Positions 33,507 to 43,409 are shown, numbered from the stretch's first letter. The stretch: DNA of 64,000 nucleotides from Desertivirga brevis (GCF_017355835.1 NZ_JAFEWF010000013.1:1-64000); one strand, 5' to 3'. The notes: generated by a model not told the origin, from the sequence alone. Numbers and translations are program-made.

Positions 33507-34070
33507 CTAAACCGTCATAATATCTTTCTCCTTAACCTCAGCATGCTTGTCTACTTTGACGATATAGCTGTCAGTTAGCTTTTGTACTTCAGCTTCACCT
33601 ACTTTAATTTCATCTTCAGAAACACCTTCAGACTTTAGTTTTTGGATCTTAGCATTAGCATCCTTGCGGATATTTCTAATTGCCACTTTACCCCTTTCAG
33701 CCTCTTCCTTCACCCTTTTAACCAGGTCTCTACGACGCTCTTCCGTAAGAGGAGGAACATTTAAACGAATAACAGAGCCATCATTCTGAGGATTTAAACC
33801 AACGTTTGAATCAATTATAGCTTTCTCAATAGCACTCAGAATTGATTTTTCCCAAGGTTGAACCACAATGGTGCGAGGATCAGGAGTGTTAACACTTGCT
33901 ACTCCACTTAAAGGAGTTGGAGAGCCATAGTATTCCACTACTACTGAATCAAGCATAGCCGGACTCGCTTTTCCTGCCCGAATTTTAATCAATTCTGATT
34001 CAGTATGAGCAACAGCTTTATCCATTAAGCCTTTAGCATCATTAAGTTGCTTTTTTATAAGGTCGTTCAT
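33507..34070 (-). CDS. frr: Ribosome recycling factor
   Basis: Splits post-termination ribosomes with EF-G. 187 residues. AGKASPAMLDSVVVEYYG and the LNVPPLTEERRRDLVKRVK block are family signatures, and the C-terminal helix bundle continues to residue 187. It lies 50 bases downstream of pyrH, the common arrangement pyrH-frr. Confidence 0.97.
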   Translation of the reverse strand: MNDLIKKQLNDAKGLMDKAVAHTESELIKIRAGKASPAMLDSVVVEYYGSPTPLSGVASVNTPDPRTIVVQPWEKSILSAIEKAIIDSNVGLNPQNDGSVIRLNVPPLTEERRRDLVKRVKEEAERGKVAIRNIRKDANAKIQKLKSEGVSEDEIKVGEAEVQKLTDSYIVKVDKHAEVKEKDIMTV

Positions 34071-34120
34071 ATTGTTATTCTAATTTTGGCAAAACTAAAA
34101 ATTCTTTACACAATGTTTTA

Positions 34121-34828
34121 TTATCCCTTTACCAAAGTACCTATATGCTCGCCATTGGCAATACGCATAAAGTTACCAGGCTTATTCATATCGAATACAA
34201 TAATTGGAAGTTTGTTCTCCTGGCACAGTGTAAACGCCGTCATATCCATTACGTTTAGATTTTTGTCGTAAACTTCCTGGAAGGAAATTTCATCATACCG
34301 CGTAGCAGAAGGATCCTTCTCCGGATCAGCAGTATAAATACCATCTACACGAGTTCCCTTTAATACAACATCCGCCTGAACCTCAATCGCTCTTAAAGAG
34401 GCACAAGTATCGGTAGTAAAGTATGGATTACCAGTTCCCGCACCAAATATTACAATACGAGCCTTCTCCAGATGTCGAACCGCCCTTCTGCGAATAAAGG
34501 GTTCACAGATCTGCTCCATTTTAATTGCTGTCATTAACCGTGTTTTCACGCTTAATTTTTCAAGAGCATCTTGTAGAGCCATTGAGTTAATAACTGTGGC
34601 AAGCATACCCATATAATCAGCTTGAACACGATCCATGCCAGATTTTTCTGCACTTAAACCACGGAAAATATTTCCTCCGCCAATTACGATTGCTATTTCA
34701 ATTCCTTGATCGTGAACAGCTTTAATGTCTTTGGCATACTGCAGCACACGGTCGCTATCTATACCGTATTGCTTGTCGCCCATTAAAGATTCACCGCTAA
34801 GTTTTAAAAGGATACGCTTGTACTTCAT
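34121..34828 (-). CDS. pyrH: Uridylate kinase
   Basis: UMP kinase, amino acid kinase fold, 235 residues. [13 protein letters not shown] opens the fold, [11 protein letters not shown] binds ATP, and [14 protein letters not shown] plus [12 protein letters not shown] are typical. Upstream of frr. A simple repetitive stretch and a terminator separate it from tsf, so pyrH-frr appears to be its own transcript. Confidence 0.97.
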   Translation of the reverse strand: MKYKRILLKLSGESLMGDKQYGIDSDRVLQYAKDIKAVHDQGIEIAIVIGGGNIFRGLSAEKSGMDRVQADYMGMLATVINSMALQDALEKLSVKTRLMTAIKMEQICEPFIRRRAVRHLEKARIVIFGAGTGNPYFTTDTCASLRAIEVQADVVLKGTRVDGIYTADPEKDPSATRYDEISFQEVYDKNLNVMDMTAFTLCQENKLPIIVFDMNKPGNFMRIANGEHIGTLVKG

Positions 34829-34915
34829 TAATAGAGAAATTTGCCAAAAATAGCAAAAAGTTCGGATTGAAGACGGAGGATTGAAGATTTGGAAGATTTA
34901 AGTGGCAGAAACAGA

Positions 34916-34944
34916 AAATCCCCACCAATTTAGGGTGAGGATTT
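34916..34944 (-). terminator. Terminator after tsf
   Basis: AAATCCCCACC pairs with GGTGAGGATTT (one mismatch) over a 7-base loop, with TTTTCTGTTTC following on the minus strand. Between it and pyrH (34857-34905) lies a simple GGATTGAAGA-type repeat stretch. Confidence 0.8.
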
Positions 34945-34990
34945 CCGTTTATCTTTAAATCACGGCAATAACGCCAGGAATTTAATCATA

Positions 34991-35830
34991 TTATGCGCCT
35001 AATTGTACGCGTTTAAAGGCAGTTACAGTCAAGCCTTTAGAAACTCCGTCAAGGAACTGAGCAATTGACTTAGAAGAATCTTTAACGAATTCCTGATTCA
35101 ATAAAGTTGATTCTTTGTAGAATTTGTTCAATTTACCTTGGGCAATTTTCTCAACCATTTCTTCTGGTTTACCTTCAGCACGGATCTGCTCTTTAGCGAT
35201 CTCAAGTTCACGCTCAATTGTACGTGAATCAACATCACCCTTGTCGATAGCAACCGGGTTCATTGCAGCAATTTGCATTGCTACGTCTTTACCAGCCTCT
35301 TCAGCGCCAGCAGCATCAGCAGTTAGAGCTACTAATACTCCTAGACGGTAGTTACCATGGATGTAAGCGATTACTTTTTCACCTGATACAGTCTCGAATT
35401 TAGAAACACCGATCTTCTCTCCGATTTTACCAGTTTGATCTAAGATAAGATCAGAAAGTTTAGATCCATTTAAATCAAGTGCAGTAAGATCATCTACAGA
35501 AGCTGGGTTCTGCTCAATTGCTAAATCAGCAATGCTATTAGCGAAAGCGATAAAATCAGCATTCTTAGCTACGAAGTCAGTTTCGCAGTTAACTTCAACA
35601 ACAATACCACGTTTGCCATCAGCTGTAGTTTTAGCGATAACAACACCTTCGTTAGACTCACGGTCCTGACGGCTTGCAGCTACTTTAGCACCTTTCTTAC
35701 GAAGGTAGTCGATAGCAGCTTCAAAATCACCATTAGCTTCGATTAAAGCTTTTTTGCAATCCATCATACCTGCACCTGTTTGCTGGCGCAGTTTGTTTAC
35801 GTCTGATGCAGAAATTTGTACTGTAGACAT
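34991..35830 (-). CDS. tsf: Elongation factor Ts
   Basis: Guanine-nucleotide exchange factor for EF-Tu, 279 residues. The N-terminal LRQQTGAGMMDCKKAL and the NCETDFVAKN motif are diagnostic, with the dimer-like repeat ending VTAFKRVQLGA. Follows rpsB across a 134-base gap containing a strong hairpin. Confidence 0.97.
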   Translation of the reverse strand: MSTVQISASDVNKLRQQTGAGMMDCKKALIEANGDFEAAIDYLRKKGAKVAASRQDRESNEGVVIAKTTADGKRGIVVEVNCETDFVAKNADFIAFANSIADLAIEQNPASVDDLTALDLNGSKLSDLILDQTGKIGEKIGVSKFETVSGEKVIAYIHGNYRLGVLVALTADAAGAEEAGKDVAMQIAAMNPVAIDKGDVDSRTIERELEIAKEQIRAEGKPEEMVEKIAQGKLNKFYKESTLLNQEFVKDSSKSIAQFLDGVSKGLTVTAFKRVQLGA

Positions 35831-35852
35831 TTCTTTTTTAGTTTAAATTTCA

Positions 35853-35878
35853 AAGCCTCCGCCTTAAGGCGAAGGCTT
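35853..35878 (-). promoter_or_regulatory. Hairpin between rpsB and tsf
   Basis: AAGCCT-C-CGCC and GGCG-A-AGGCTT form a 10-pair stem with one C-A mismatch over a TTAA loop. It sits 22 bases upstream of tsf on the minus strand, and may be a partial terminator or processing site balancing rpsB against tsf, as is known in E. coli. Confidence 0.5.
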
Positions 35879-35964
35879 GATAAATTATGTTATTTAAAAT
35901 AATATCCTTGTTAAGGGATAGTAAACTTTGCCGCACTCACCTTTTGGCGAGCCTGAGACACTGC

Positions 35965-36774
35965 TTACTCAGCGGAACCTTCGCCTGCTTCAGCAACTAC
36001 TTTTGGCTCAGGACGTGCTTCACCTCCGTTGTCAATCTTAGCTTTTGCTGATGCTGCTTCTTTTTCAGCTTCGTCTTCTTTCTCGCGTTTACGCTCGTCA
36101 AGACCTTCCTGAATAGCTTTTACAATGATATCAGTGATCAATTGAATTGATTTAGTAGCATCGTCGTTAGCTGGGATAGGGAAGTCGATGTTTGAAGGAT
36201 CAGAGTTAGTATCTACCATTGCAAAAGTAGGTACGTTTAACTTTAAAGCTTCAGTAACAGCGATATGCTCTTTCTTAACGTCAACGATAAATAATGCTGC
36301 AGGAAGACGGTTAAGATCAGAAATACCACCAAGTAGTGTTTCTAATTTAATACGCTCACGCTGGATCATTAATTTCTCTTTCTTAGAAAGAACATCAAAA
36401 GTACCGTCTTTAGTCATCTTGTCGATGTTAGACATCTTTTTGATTGACTTACGAACAGTTGCAAAGTTAGTTAACATACCACCTAACCAACGCTCGGTTA
36501 CGAAAGGCATGTTTACTGATTTTGCCTGAGCCGCAACGATATCCTTAGCTTGCTTTTTAGTAGCTACGAATAATACTTTGCGACCTGATTTAACGATTTG
36601 TTTGATAGCTGCAGCAGCTTCTTCCAATTTCGTTAAAGTTTTATTTAAATCTATAATGTGGATGCCATTACGCTCCATGAAAATGTACTGAGACATTTTC
36701 GGATCCCATTTACGGGTAAGGTGACCGAAGTGTACACCTGCATCCAATAATTCCTGATATGTTGCTCTAGCCAT
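35965..36774 (-). CDS. rpsB: 30S ribosomal protein S2
   Basis: 269 residues. YQELLDAGVHFGHLTRKWDP and IIDLNKTLTKLEEA define S2, and the body runs to about residue 230. A charged, Ala/Glu/Lys-rich tail of about 35 residues extends beyond it. Third gene of rplM-rpsI-rpsB-tsf, with 18 bases to rpsI. Confidence 0.97.
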   Translation of the reverse strand: MARATYQELLDAGVHFGHLTRKWDPKMSQYIFMERNGIHIIDLNKTLTKLEEAAAAIKQIVKSGRKVLFVATKKQAKDIVAAQAKSVNMPFVTERWLGGMLTNFATVRKSIKKMSNIDKMTKDGTFDVLSKKEKLMIQRERIKLETLLGGISDLNRLPAALFIVDVKKEHIAVTEALKLNVPTFAMVDTNSDPSNIDFPIPANDDATKSIQLITDIIVKAIQEGLDERKREKEDEAEKEAASAKAKIDNGGEARPEPKVVAEAGEGSAE

Positions 36775-36792
36775 TGTTTGGTCCTCCTTAAA

Positions 36793-37179
36793 TTAACGTT
36801 TACTAAATTGAAATCTACGACGAGCTTTTCTACGTCCTGGTTTTTTACGCTCAACCATTCTGTCATCACGGGTCATTAACCCTTTAGCTCTTAATCCTGA
36901 TTTCGATTCAGGGTTTAATTCAACGATTGCTTTTGCAATAGCTAAACGAACAGCTTCCGCTTGTCCTTTTACACCACCACCAGCAACATTAACATTTACA
37001 TCAAATTTGCTATTGTTACCAGAAACTTCGATAGATTGGTTAACAATGTACTGAAGAGGCAAAGTAGGGAAGTATTCTTTGTAGTCTTTACCATTTACGG
37101 TAATGTTGCCGCTACCATCAGTTAAGTAGATACGAGCAACTGCAGTTTTTCTTCTGCCTGAAGTGTTAGTAGTTGACAT
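36793..37179 (-). CDS. rpsI: 30S ribosomal protein S9
   Basis: 128 residues. NTSGRRKTAVARIYLTDGSG opens the protein, and the basic end RRKARRRFQFSKR reaches the ribosomal P site. 16 bases after rplM, the usual rplM-rpsI pair. Confidence 0.97.
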   Translation of the reverse strand: MSTTNTSGRRKTAVARIYLTDGSGNITVNGKDYKEYFPTLPLQYIVNQSIEVSGNNSKFDVNVNVAGGGVKGQAEAVRLAIAKAIVELNPESKSGLRAKGLMTRDDRMVERKKPGRRKARRRFQFSKR

Positions 37180-37195
37180 TTCTTTTTCTCCTTAA

Positions 37196-37639
37196 TTAAA
37201 GTTTGATTGCTTTTGGATTTTGTGCTGCATGAGGATGCTCGCTTCCTGCGTAAACATGAAGATTACCGAACAAGGCACGACCTAAACGATTTTTAGGCAA
37301 CATACCACGAACAGCTTTCTCGATGATTCTTTGAGGATGCTTAGCTAGCAACTCTTTTGGAGAAACGAAACGCTGACCACCTGGATAACCTGTGTAACGA
37401 ACATAAACTTTGTCGCCTAGTTTGTTACCGGTTAGTTTAACCTTGTCTGCATTAATAACGATCACGTTATCACCGCAGTCTACGTTTGGGGTGAATGTAG
37501 GCTTGTGTTTTCCTCTTATGATCATTGCGATCTTAGAAGACAAGCGCCCCAAAATCTCGCCCTGTGCGTCAACAACTACCCATTCTTTGTTAACGGTCTT
37601 TTTGTTGGCAGAGACAGTTTTGTAACTTAACGTATTCAC
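37196..37639 (-). CDS. rplM: 50S ribosomal protein L13
   Basis: 147 residues. WVVVDAQGEILGRLSSKIAM and KAVRGMLPKNRLGRALFGNL are L13 signatures. First gene of the translation operon; the promoter upstream (37694-37723) is the best match in the window to the Bacteroidota consensus. Confidence 0.97.
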   Translation of the reverse strand: MNTLSYKTVSANKKTVNKEWVVVDAQGEILGRLSSKIAMIIRGKHKPTFTPNVDCGDNVIVINADKVKLTGNKLGDKVYVRYTGYPGGQRFVSPKELLAKHPQRIIEKAVRGMLPKNRLGRALFGNLHVYAGSEHPHAAQNPKAIKL

Positions 37640-37693
37640 TTGCTTGAAATTAAATTAATTAAACAATTTTGTATACCCCTTAAATTGGGACTG

Positions 37694-37723
37694 CAAAGAT
37701 AAGGCAAATAATTTAAGAGTCAA
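37694..37723 (-). promoter_or_regulatory. Promoter of the rplM-rpsI-rpsB-tsf operon
   Basis: Minus strand: TTGAC at 37723-37719, a 19-base spacer after TTG, then TATCTTTG (37701-37694), a perfect TAnnTTTG -7 box. Transcription should start about 50 bases before the rplM start codon. Confidence 0.75.
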
Positions 37724-37797
37724 GGGGTTGAGCCAAAAAATTTAAAAAAGGAAAGCTATCCTCCTTAGCCAGATATTCTAACCAGAATTCTATAAAA

Positions 37798-37830
37798 AAA
37801 GAAGGGCCCGCATTTGCGAGCCCTTCTTTT
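37798..37830 (-). terminator. Terminator after the OmpA-type gene
   Basis: GAAGGGC and GCCCTTC, extended by inner CGCA/TGCG, form a long stem with T-rich flanks on both sides. It serves the minus-strand OmpA gene and is symmetric enough to work in both directions. Confidence 0.85.
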
Positions 37831-37874
37831 TATCGGACGTTTAAGTCCTTTTAATAATACGCTTATATACAGTA

Positions 37875-39167
37875 TTATCTTTGTTTGATCTCAACACGAC
37901 GGTTTCTGATACGACCTTCTTCTGTTGCGTTAGAAGTTAAAGGACGGCTTTCACCGTAAGCTTTAGTAGAGATACGATTAGCATCAACACCAGAGTTTAC
38001 TAAGTAAGTTTTAACAGAATTAGCTCTGTCACGAGACAAGTTCAAGTTGTAAGCTTCAGTACCTTCTGCAGAAGCATGTCCATCTAAAGTTACTTTAGCT
38101 GCTGAGTTTCCACGTAATTCAGAAGAAATTCTATCTAAAGTTGGATAAGATGAAGTTTTAAGAACTGAACTATCAAACTCAAACTGGATGATGTTACCAG
38201 CACCAGATGCAGCTAATGAATCAGCTGAAGGGAACTTGATTGTACGACCAGAACCATCAACAACAGCACCAGCAGCGCTATTAGGCTCTTTGTCAAATTT
38301 ATCAGAAACTCCATCACCATCAGCATCAGCAGAAAGTTGGTTTACAGTGTTCTCTAAAGTGCTTACGCGAGTTTTTAGAGCTTCAACTTCTTGACGTAAA
38401 GTAGGATCTTTTAATTCATCATACATTACAGCAATTGGGTTTGTCCACTGTAAGCTTGGTTTTGCTTTGTTTCCTAAAGTAAATTCAAGACCTGCATAAC
38501 CGTAAGACCATCTGTCTTTATTAGATGCACCGTTTTTCCAGGTACGATCTAAGTTATCAGCATCCAGGAAGTTAGCATCATAACCTAAGTTTAAGGCAAT
38601 CATATCGCTTAACTTGAAGTTAGCTCCAACACCTACTGGAATAAAAAGCTCGCGTCTTTCGCCGTTGTCATCTGGTTTGTAGCTAGTTAAACCAGCACCC
38701 GCTTGAACGTAGAAGCCTAAGTTTCTAGTTCTGCTTAAGAAAGAAACAGTACCAACATTTGCAACTCCCTTTAAAGAGATAGCATAATGTAGATCTGTGT
38801 CAAAAGAGCTTGGTTGGCCGCCCTGTTGAACTCTTCCATCGAAATTATCGAATTTACCTGCTAAATTACCACGGTGGAAATCTAATTTAGCTGCGAAAGA
38901 TGGGGCAATTTGCTTTTTAATGAAAGCTCCATAACCGAAATTCATCTCCCAGTCACCATAATCATTAGTGCCGAAAGGTACAATTGGAGCTAAAACACCT
39001 CCGTTAATACCAATAGACCATGTTCTGTACTGGCTAGCGCCACCAAACACCGTGGTAGCGGAGCCTGAAGTTGATGTGGTTGTAGTTTCCTGCGCAGAAG
39101 CAGTAGTGATACCTGCTAAGGCTAAACTAGAAACCGCAAAAACTTTCCTTAATGTAGAATAATTCAT
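37875..39167 (-). CDS. OmpA-family outer membrane protein
   Basis: 430 residues: signal peptide (about 1-25, ending ITTASAQ), an N-terminal beta-barrel (about 50-270), a thrombospondin-type calcium loop DADGDGVSDKFDKEPN, and a C-terminal OmpA peptidoglycan-binding domain. The latter contains FEFDSSVLKTSSYPTLD and the LSRDRANSVKTYLV block. It anchors the outer membrane to peptidoglycan. Strong promoter and terminator of its own suggest an abundant monocistronic gene. Confidence 0.93.
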   Translation of the reverse strand: MNYSTLRKVFAVSSLALAGITTASAQETTTTSTSGSATTVFGGASQYRTWSIGINGGVLAPIVPFGTNDYGDWEMNFGYGAFIKKQIAPSFAAKLDFHRGNLAGKFDNFDGRVQQGGQPSSFDTDLHYAISLKGVANVGTVSFLSRTRNLGFYVQAGAGLTSYKPDDNGERRELFIPVGVGANFKLSDMIALNLGYDANFLDADNLDRTWKNGASNKDRWSYGYAGLEFTLGNKAKPSLQWTNPIAVMYDELKDPTLRQEVEALKTRVSTLENTVNQLSADADGDGVSDKFDKEPNSAAGAVVDGSGRTIKFPSADSLAASGAGNIIQFEFDSSVLKTSSYPTLDRISSELRGNSAAKVTLDGHASAEGTEAYNLNLSRDRANSVKTYLVNSGVDANRISTKAYGESRPLTSNATEEGRIRNRRVEIKQR

Positions 39168-39215
39168 GCTGCGTTTTTTTTAAGGTTAAACAATTTTTAA
39201 TTGTGTAATTTTTTA

Positions 39216-39246
39216 CAAAAATAAATATAAGTTTGATTTCACCAAA
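39216..39246 (-). promoter_or_regulatory. Promoter of the OmpA-type gene
   Basis: Minus strand: TTTG at 39246-39243, a 19-base spacer, then TATTTTTG (39223-39216). A full consensus Bacteroidota promoter, about 50 bases ahead of the start codon. Confidence 0.8.
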
Positions 39247-39328
39247 TCAACCAAATACTGTTCCATTTTCTTCAGCTTTAAACATGTTCAGTATAAAATG
39301 GTTTGCAGTTAAATAAATTTGTATTAGC

Positions 39329-40618
39329 ATGAAATACCCTTCCCTCGATAAAAACCTATTTCAAAAGAATCGGCACAATTACATTAATTTACTGAAAAGC
39401 AACTCGATAGCTATCTTTAATTCTAATGACGAGTTTCCGCGAAGCGGCGATCAAAATTTTCCATTTAAACAGAATAGTGACATTTTTTATTTGTGCGGAA
39501 TCGATCAAGAGCAAACAATATTGCTTTTATACCCAGATTGTCCCAATCCTCTATACCGGGAAGTCCTGTTTTTAAGACAAACAAATGACCATATTGCGGT
39601 CTGGGAAGGATATAAATTCACAAAACAACAAGCTATAGGAGCATCAGGGATAGAAACAGTAATGTGGATCGAGGATTTCTGGAGTGTCTTTAATAGTATA
39701 ATTCACTACGCAGAGACGATATATCTAAATACGAATGAAAATGATCGCTCAGATAATCCTGTTCCCTACCGAGATCTTCGCTTTATTCATGATCTTAAAT
39801 ATAAGTTCCCGCTACATAAGTACGAACGGTCAGCCCCCTTACTGCGACAACTAAGAGCAAAAAAGTCTTCTTTTGAAGTCGATTTAACAAAGAAAGCCTG
39901 CCAAATAACGCGCGATGCTTTTATAAGAGTTCTAAAATTTGTGAAACCGGGCGTGAAAGAATATGAAATTGAGGCAGAGATAATTCACGAATTTATCAGA
40001 CAGGGAGCGACAGGTCATGCATATAGTCCCATCATTGCATCTGGTGCTAATGCTAATATCCTCCATTATAATGACAACAATCAGATATGTAAGGACGGTG
40101 ATTTAATTCTCTTTGACTTCGCTGCCGAATACGCAAATTACAATGCAGACTTAAGTCGCTCCATTCCCGTTAACGGGAGATTTACCCAAAGACAAAAAGA
40201 TGTGTACAATGCAGTGCTGCGAGTATTCAAAGAAGCTAAAAAAATGTTGGTGCCTGGGACTATCTGGAACGAATACCACACAGAAGTCGGAAAAATAATG
40301 GAGAGTGAATTAATAGGTTTGGGATTGCTTAATAAATTTGAAGTAGAAAAACAGGATCCCAAAATGCCTTTATATAAAAGATACTTCATGCACGGCACTT
40401 CTCATCACCTGGGTTTAGACGTCCACGATTTTGCTGGCAGATACACTCCTTTCGAAGAAGGAAATATTCTAACTTGCGAACCAGGTATATATATTAGGGA
40501 AGAAGGTTTCGGGATCAGATTGGAAAACGATATATTATTAACAGAGTCGGGTAACATTGATCTTATGGAGGACATCCCCCTTGAAGCGGATGCTATCGAA
40601 GAACTGATGAATTCTTAA
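39329..40618 (+). CDS. pepP: Xaa-Pro aminopeptidase (aminopeptidase P)
   Basis: Removes N-terminal residues preceding proline. The 429-residue protein has the M24B two-domain plan: an N-terminal non-catalytic domain (1-170) and the pita-bread domain. The five metal ligands are in DFAAEYANYNADLSR, HGTSHHLGLDVHD, TCEPGIYI and IRLENDILLTE. It is transcribed divergently from the OmpA gene. Cytosolic, no signal peptide. Confidence 0.94.
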   Translation: MKYPSLDKNLFQKNRHNYINLLKSNSIAIFNSNDEFPRSGDQNFPFKQNSDIFYLCGIDQEQTILLLYPDCPNPLYREVLFLRQTNDHIAVWEGYKFTKQQAIGASGIETVMWIEDFWSVFNSIIHYAETIYLNTNENDRSDNPVPYRDLRFIHDLKYKFPLHKYERSAPLLRQLRAKKSSFEVDLTKKACQITRDAFIRVLKFVKPGVKEYEIEAEIIHEFIRQGATGHAYSPIIASGANANILHYNDNNQICKDGDLILFDFAAEYANYNADLSRSIPVNGRFTQRQKDVYNAVLRVFKEAKKMLVPGTIWNEYHTEVGKIMESELIGLGLLNKFEVEKQDPKMPLYKRYFMHGTSHHLGLDVHDFAGRYTPFEEGNILTCEPGIYIREEGFGIRLENDILLTESGNIDLMEDIPLEADAIEELMNS

Positions 40619-40785
40619 TGTTTGGATTTGTGCTTTTTTAAATTAGTTGCAGAGAAGTAGGTAATCAAAAGCAGATTTCCTGATTTCAATTCCAAACCAG
40701 ACAAGTTCCAGATTTTGTTATTTTTGTCCCGATCAATCCCAATCTTGAAAGCATAAAGCACAGGAAACTTTAAAAAACCAATAAA

Positions 40786-41448
40786 TTGTCTATTCCAAAG
40801 TTCATTTTTCAGACATTTAAGACAAATAAGTTACCCTTCATAACCCGTTGGCATATAAAGAGGTTCAGAAAAAAGAACCCGGAATATAATTATGAGTTTT
40901 ATGACGACCAGCGGATTGAGGATTTTTTCAAAGCAGAGTATTCTGAGGAAGTTTTTAAAGCCTATCAAAAATTAAATATAGGAGCAGCTAAGGCCGATTT
41001 TTTCAGGTATGCTATTCTCTACAAAAAAGGCGGTGTTTATTTGGATATAGATAGTGGAATTTCAGGCCGCCTTTCTGATTTCATTAGCTCTCAGGACAAG
41101 GCTATTATAACCTTAGAAGGAGACCCAAACTTATTTGCACAGTACGCATTAGTTTATGAAGCAGGGCATCCTTTTCTTAAAAGAACAATTGAGCTTGTTG
41201 TTGAGAACATCTACCTGAATAAGTTCCCAAATGATGTTCATGCAATGACTGGCCCTACAGTATACACAAAAGCAATTAAACAATGCCTTGAGGAAGATCC
41301 AAATATCCCTCATAGAGTTTTTGGAACAGACTATAATGGACACTTGAAGGTAAAGTACCGGTTTGGCAAATTCTTTTTATACAAACGAGGTGATCATTGG
41401 AAAAAGCAACAACTGGTAACCCCGGTAATCAAAAAAGACTTACAATAA
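40786..41448 (+). CDS. Glycosyltransferase with DXD motif (GT32/Och1-like)
   Basis: 220 residues. The start IPKFIFQTFKTNKLP and the block NIGAAKADFFRYAILYKKGG, leading to YLDIDSG (the metal-binding DXD), match the Och1/GT32 sugar-transferase fold. Start codon is TTG at 40786, the only start compatible with the fold start. First gene of the surface polysaccharide cluster; its stop overlaps the next gene by one base. Donor and acceptor unknown. Confidence 0.82.
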   Translation: MSIPKFIFQTFKTNKLPFITRWHIKRFRKKNPEYNYEFYDDQRIEDFFKAEYSEEVFKAYQKLNIGAAKADFFRYAILYKKGGVYLDIDSGISGRLSDFISSQDKAIITLEGDPNLFAQYALVYEAGHPFLKRTIELVVENIYLNKFPNDVHAMTGPTVYTKAIKQCLEEDPNIPHRVFGTDYNGHLKVKYRFGKFFLYKRGDHWKKQQLVTPVIKKDLQ

Positions 41449-42356
41449 TGAATGCTGAAATAACGATAAGCGGTTTTTCTTATGTCCGTAACGGGATAGA
41501 AATGGGTTATCCTTTTTTAGAAGCGATCCAGTCAGTCCTTCCCATCTGCGATGAATTCATAGCAGTGGTCGGTGATTCAAGGGATGGTACCCGGGAAGCC
41601 ATTCTGGCGTTAAATTCTCCTAAGATTAAAATAGTAGATACCGTTTGGGATATGAATCTGCGTACCGGAGGGAAAATATTTGCTCAACAGGCTAATGCCG
41701 GAGTAGATGCCATTACTGGGAAATGGGGATTTCACATTCAGGCTGATGAGGTTATTCATGAAGAGGACCTATATAAGATCAAAGACGCAGTTTATAAATA
41801 TGATCAAGATCCCGAAGTGGAGGGTTTTTTGTTCCCTTTCATGAATTTCTGGGGCGGATATAATTATATAAGGACTTCAAGAAAAGTTCACCGTAATGAG
41901 ATAAGAGTATTCAGGAATGATAAAGTAATACTTGCTTATCGTGATTCTCAAGGATTCAGAGTTTACACAAGCAGGAAGGCATACGAAAACGGAGAAAAAG
42001 GACGTAAGCTTAACGTTGTTAAAGTAAATATCCCGGTTTTTCATTATAGTTATGTAAGGCCGCCAAAGCTTATGACAAAAAAGGGAGAGGTTTTTCATAG
42101 TTTTTACGACCCTAGTCTTGTTGTAGACGATGCAGAGAAGAAGGAGTTCAAATACGAGAGTATCGATAAGCTAGAAGAATTCAAAGGCAAGCATCCTAAG
42201 TTGATGGAAAAATGGGTTAAAGGACAAGATTGGACCTTCGTCTATGATAAAAAGAAAACTACAATGCCCTTCAAATATAGAGTACTTCATTTTATAGAAG
42301 ATCTGACAGGCTATCGTTTTTTTGAATATAAAAACTATAGACTGTTAAATAAGTAG
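41448..42356 (+). CDS. Glycosyltransferase family 2
   Basis: 302 residues from the ATG at 41448. A longer frame from 41397 runs through the previous gene and is not needed. The domain starts ITISGFSYVRNGIEMGYPF with CDEFIAVVGDSRDGT as the nucleotide-binding segment, then WGFHIQADEVIHEED, where the QADE stretch replaces the usual DXD. Soluble, GT-A fold. The one-base overlap with the upstream transferase indicates coupling. Confidence 0.82.
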   Translation: MNAEITISGFSYVRNGIEMGYPFLEAIQSVLPICDEFIAVVGDSRDGTREAILALNSPKIKIVDTVWDMNLRTGGKIFAQQANAGVDAITGKWGFHIQADEVIHEEDLYKIKDAVYKYDQDPEVEGFLFPFMNFWGGYNYIRTSRKVHRNEIRVFRNDKVILAYRDSQGFRVYTSRKAYENGEKGRKLNVVKVNIPVFHYSYVRPPKLMTKKGEVFHSFYDPSLVVDDAEKKEFKYESIDKLEEFKGKHPKLMEKWVKGQDWTFVYDKKKTTMPFKYRVLHFIEDLTGYRFFEYKNYRLLNK

Positions 42357-42440
42357 GCTTACAGCTTTTAATTAAAAAACAATTAGAGCTGAAGCTTTTT
42401 TAAAGAAGAAACCGTATTAGATAAAATTGCAAGTAACAAA

Positions 42441-43409
42441 TTGATTAGGCATATACTAATAAGCAGAACAGACGCAATTGGGGATGTAGTACTTACGTTG
42501 CCCTTATGTGGCTTAATAAAAAAATATCTTCCCGATGCCAAAATCTCTTTTTTAGGAAATTCTTATACAAAAGAACTGATTACTGCCTGCACTTATGTTG
42601 ACAACTTTGTCAATTTTAGCGATTGGGCAAATGATGAAATTGCCAAGCAACAATTAAAAGACCTTAGCATTGACGCGATAATTCATGTTTTTCCAAAAAA
42701 ACGCGTTGCAGCTTTAGCCTCAAATGTCAATATTCCAGTTCGCATTGGTACCAGAAATCGTGTTTATCATTGGCTATACTGCAACAATTTAATAAAGCTT
42801 AGTAGAAAAAAATCGGATTTACACGAAGCTCAATTAAATATCAAACTTTTAAAAGGCCTGAAATTAGATATAAATCCTGGCTTAACAGAAATACCAACAT
42901 ATTATGGACTTAAACCAGAATTGATTCTTGATAGAGGAATAGAAGGCCTTTTGGGTAACGATAAGTTCAATCTGGTAATCCATCCGAAATCCTCGGGAAG
43001 TGCTAAAGAATGGTCTTTAGAACATTACGCAGAACTTATAAAATCTCTTGACCCTACACGTTATCGAATTTTCATTTCTGGTTCTGAGAAAGAAAAGGAC
43101 ATTTTAGGTCACTGGATTCAAAGCTTAGAAGACCGTGTGATAAATTTGACCGGAAGATTTTCATTAGCCCAACTATTAAGCTTTATAAGCAAAGCTGACG
43201 GTTTAGTAGCTGCTAGTACAGGACCTGTCCATCTTGCTGCTGCTGCGGGCATACATGCTTTAGGCTTATATCCTAATTCGTCATCAATTAATGCCCAAAG
43301 ATGGAGACCTATAGGTGTAAAAGCAACATATATTCAGGCAGAAGGAGGAGATATAGACACCATAAATCCCGCAACTGTATTAGATAAAATTAAACATTGG
43401 CAAAAATGA
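42441..43409 (+). CDS. Glycosyltransferase family 9 (heptosyltransferase-like)
   Basis: 322 residues, GT-B fold. The N-terminal ISRTDAIGDVVLTLPLCGLI and the C-terminal SKADGLVAASTGPVHLAAA, which binds the ADP-sugar, are the family's marks. Such enzymes build the inner core of lipopolysaccharide or related glycans. Start is TTG at 42441; no ATG is available before the conserved N-terminus. Confidence 0.86.
   Translation: MIRHILISRTDAIGDVVLTLPLCGLIKKYLPDAKISFLGNSYTKELITACTYVDNFVNFSDWANDEIAKQQLKDLSIDAIIHVFPKKRVAALASNVNIPVRIGTRNRVYHWLYCNNLIKLSRKKSDLHEAQLNIKLLKGLKLDINPGLTEIPTYYGLKPELILDRGIEGLLGNDKFNLVIHPKSSGSAKEWSLEHYAELIKSLDPTRYRIFISGSEKEKDILGHWIQSLEDRVINLTGRFSLAQLLSFISKADGLVAASTGPVHLAAAAGIHALGLYPNSSSINAQRWRPIGVKATYIQAEGGDIDTINPATVLDKIKHWQK

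Noticed and set aside
41397..41447. Upstream start of the GT2 gene
   Set aside because: It reads through the end of the preceding transferase gene in another frame, and the ATG at 41448 fits both domain start and overlap pattern.
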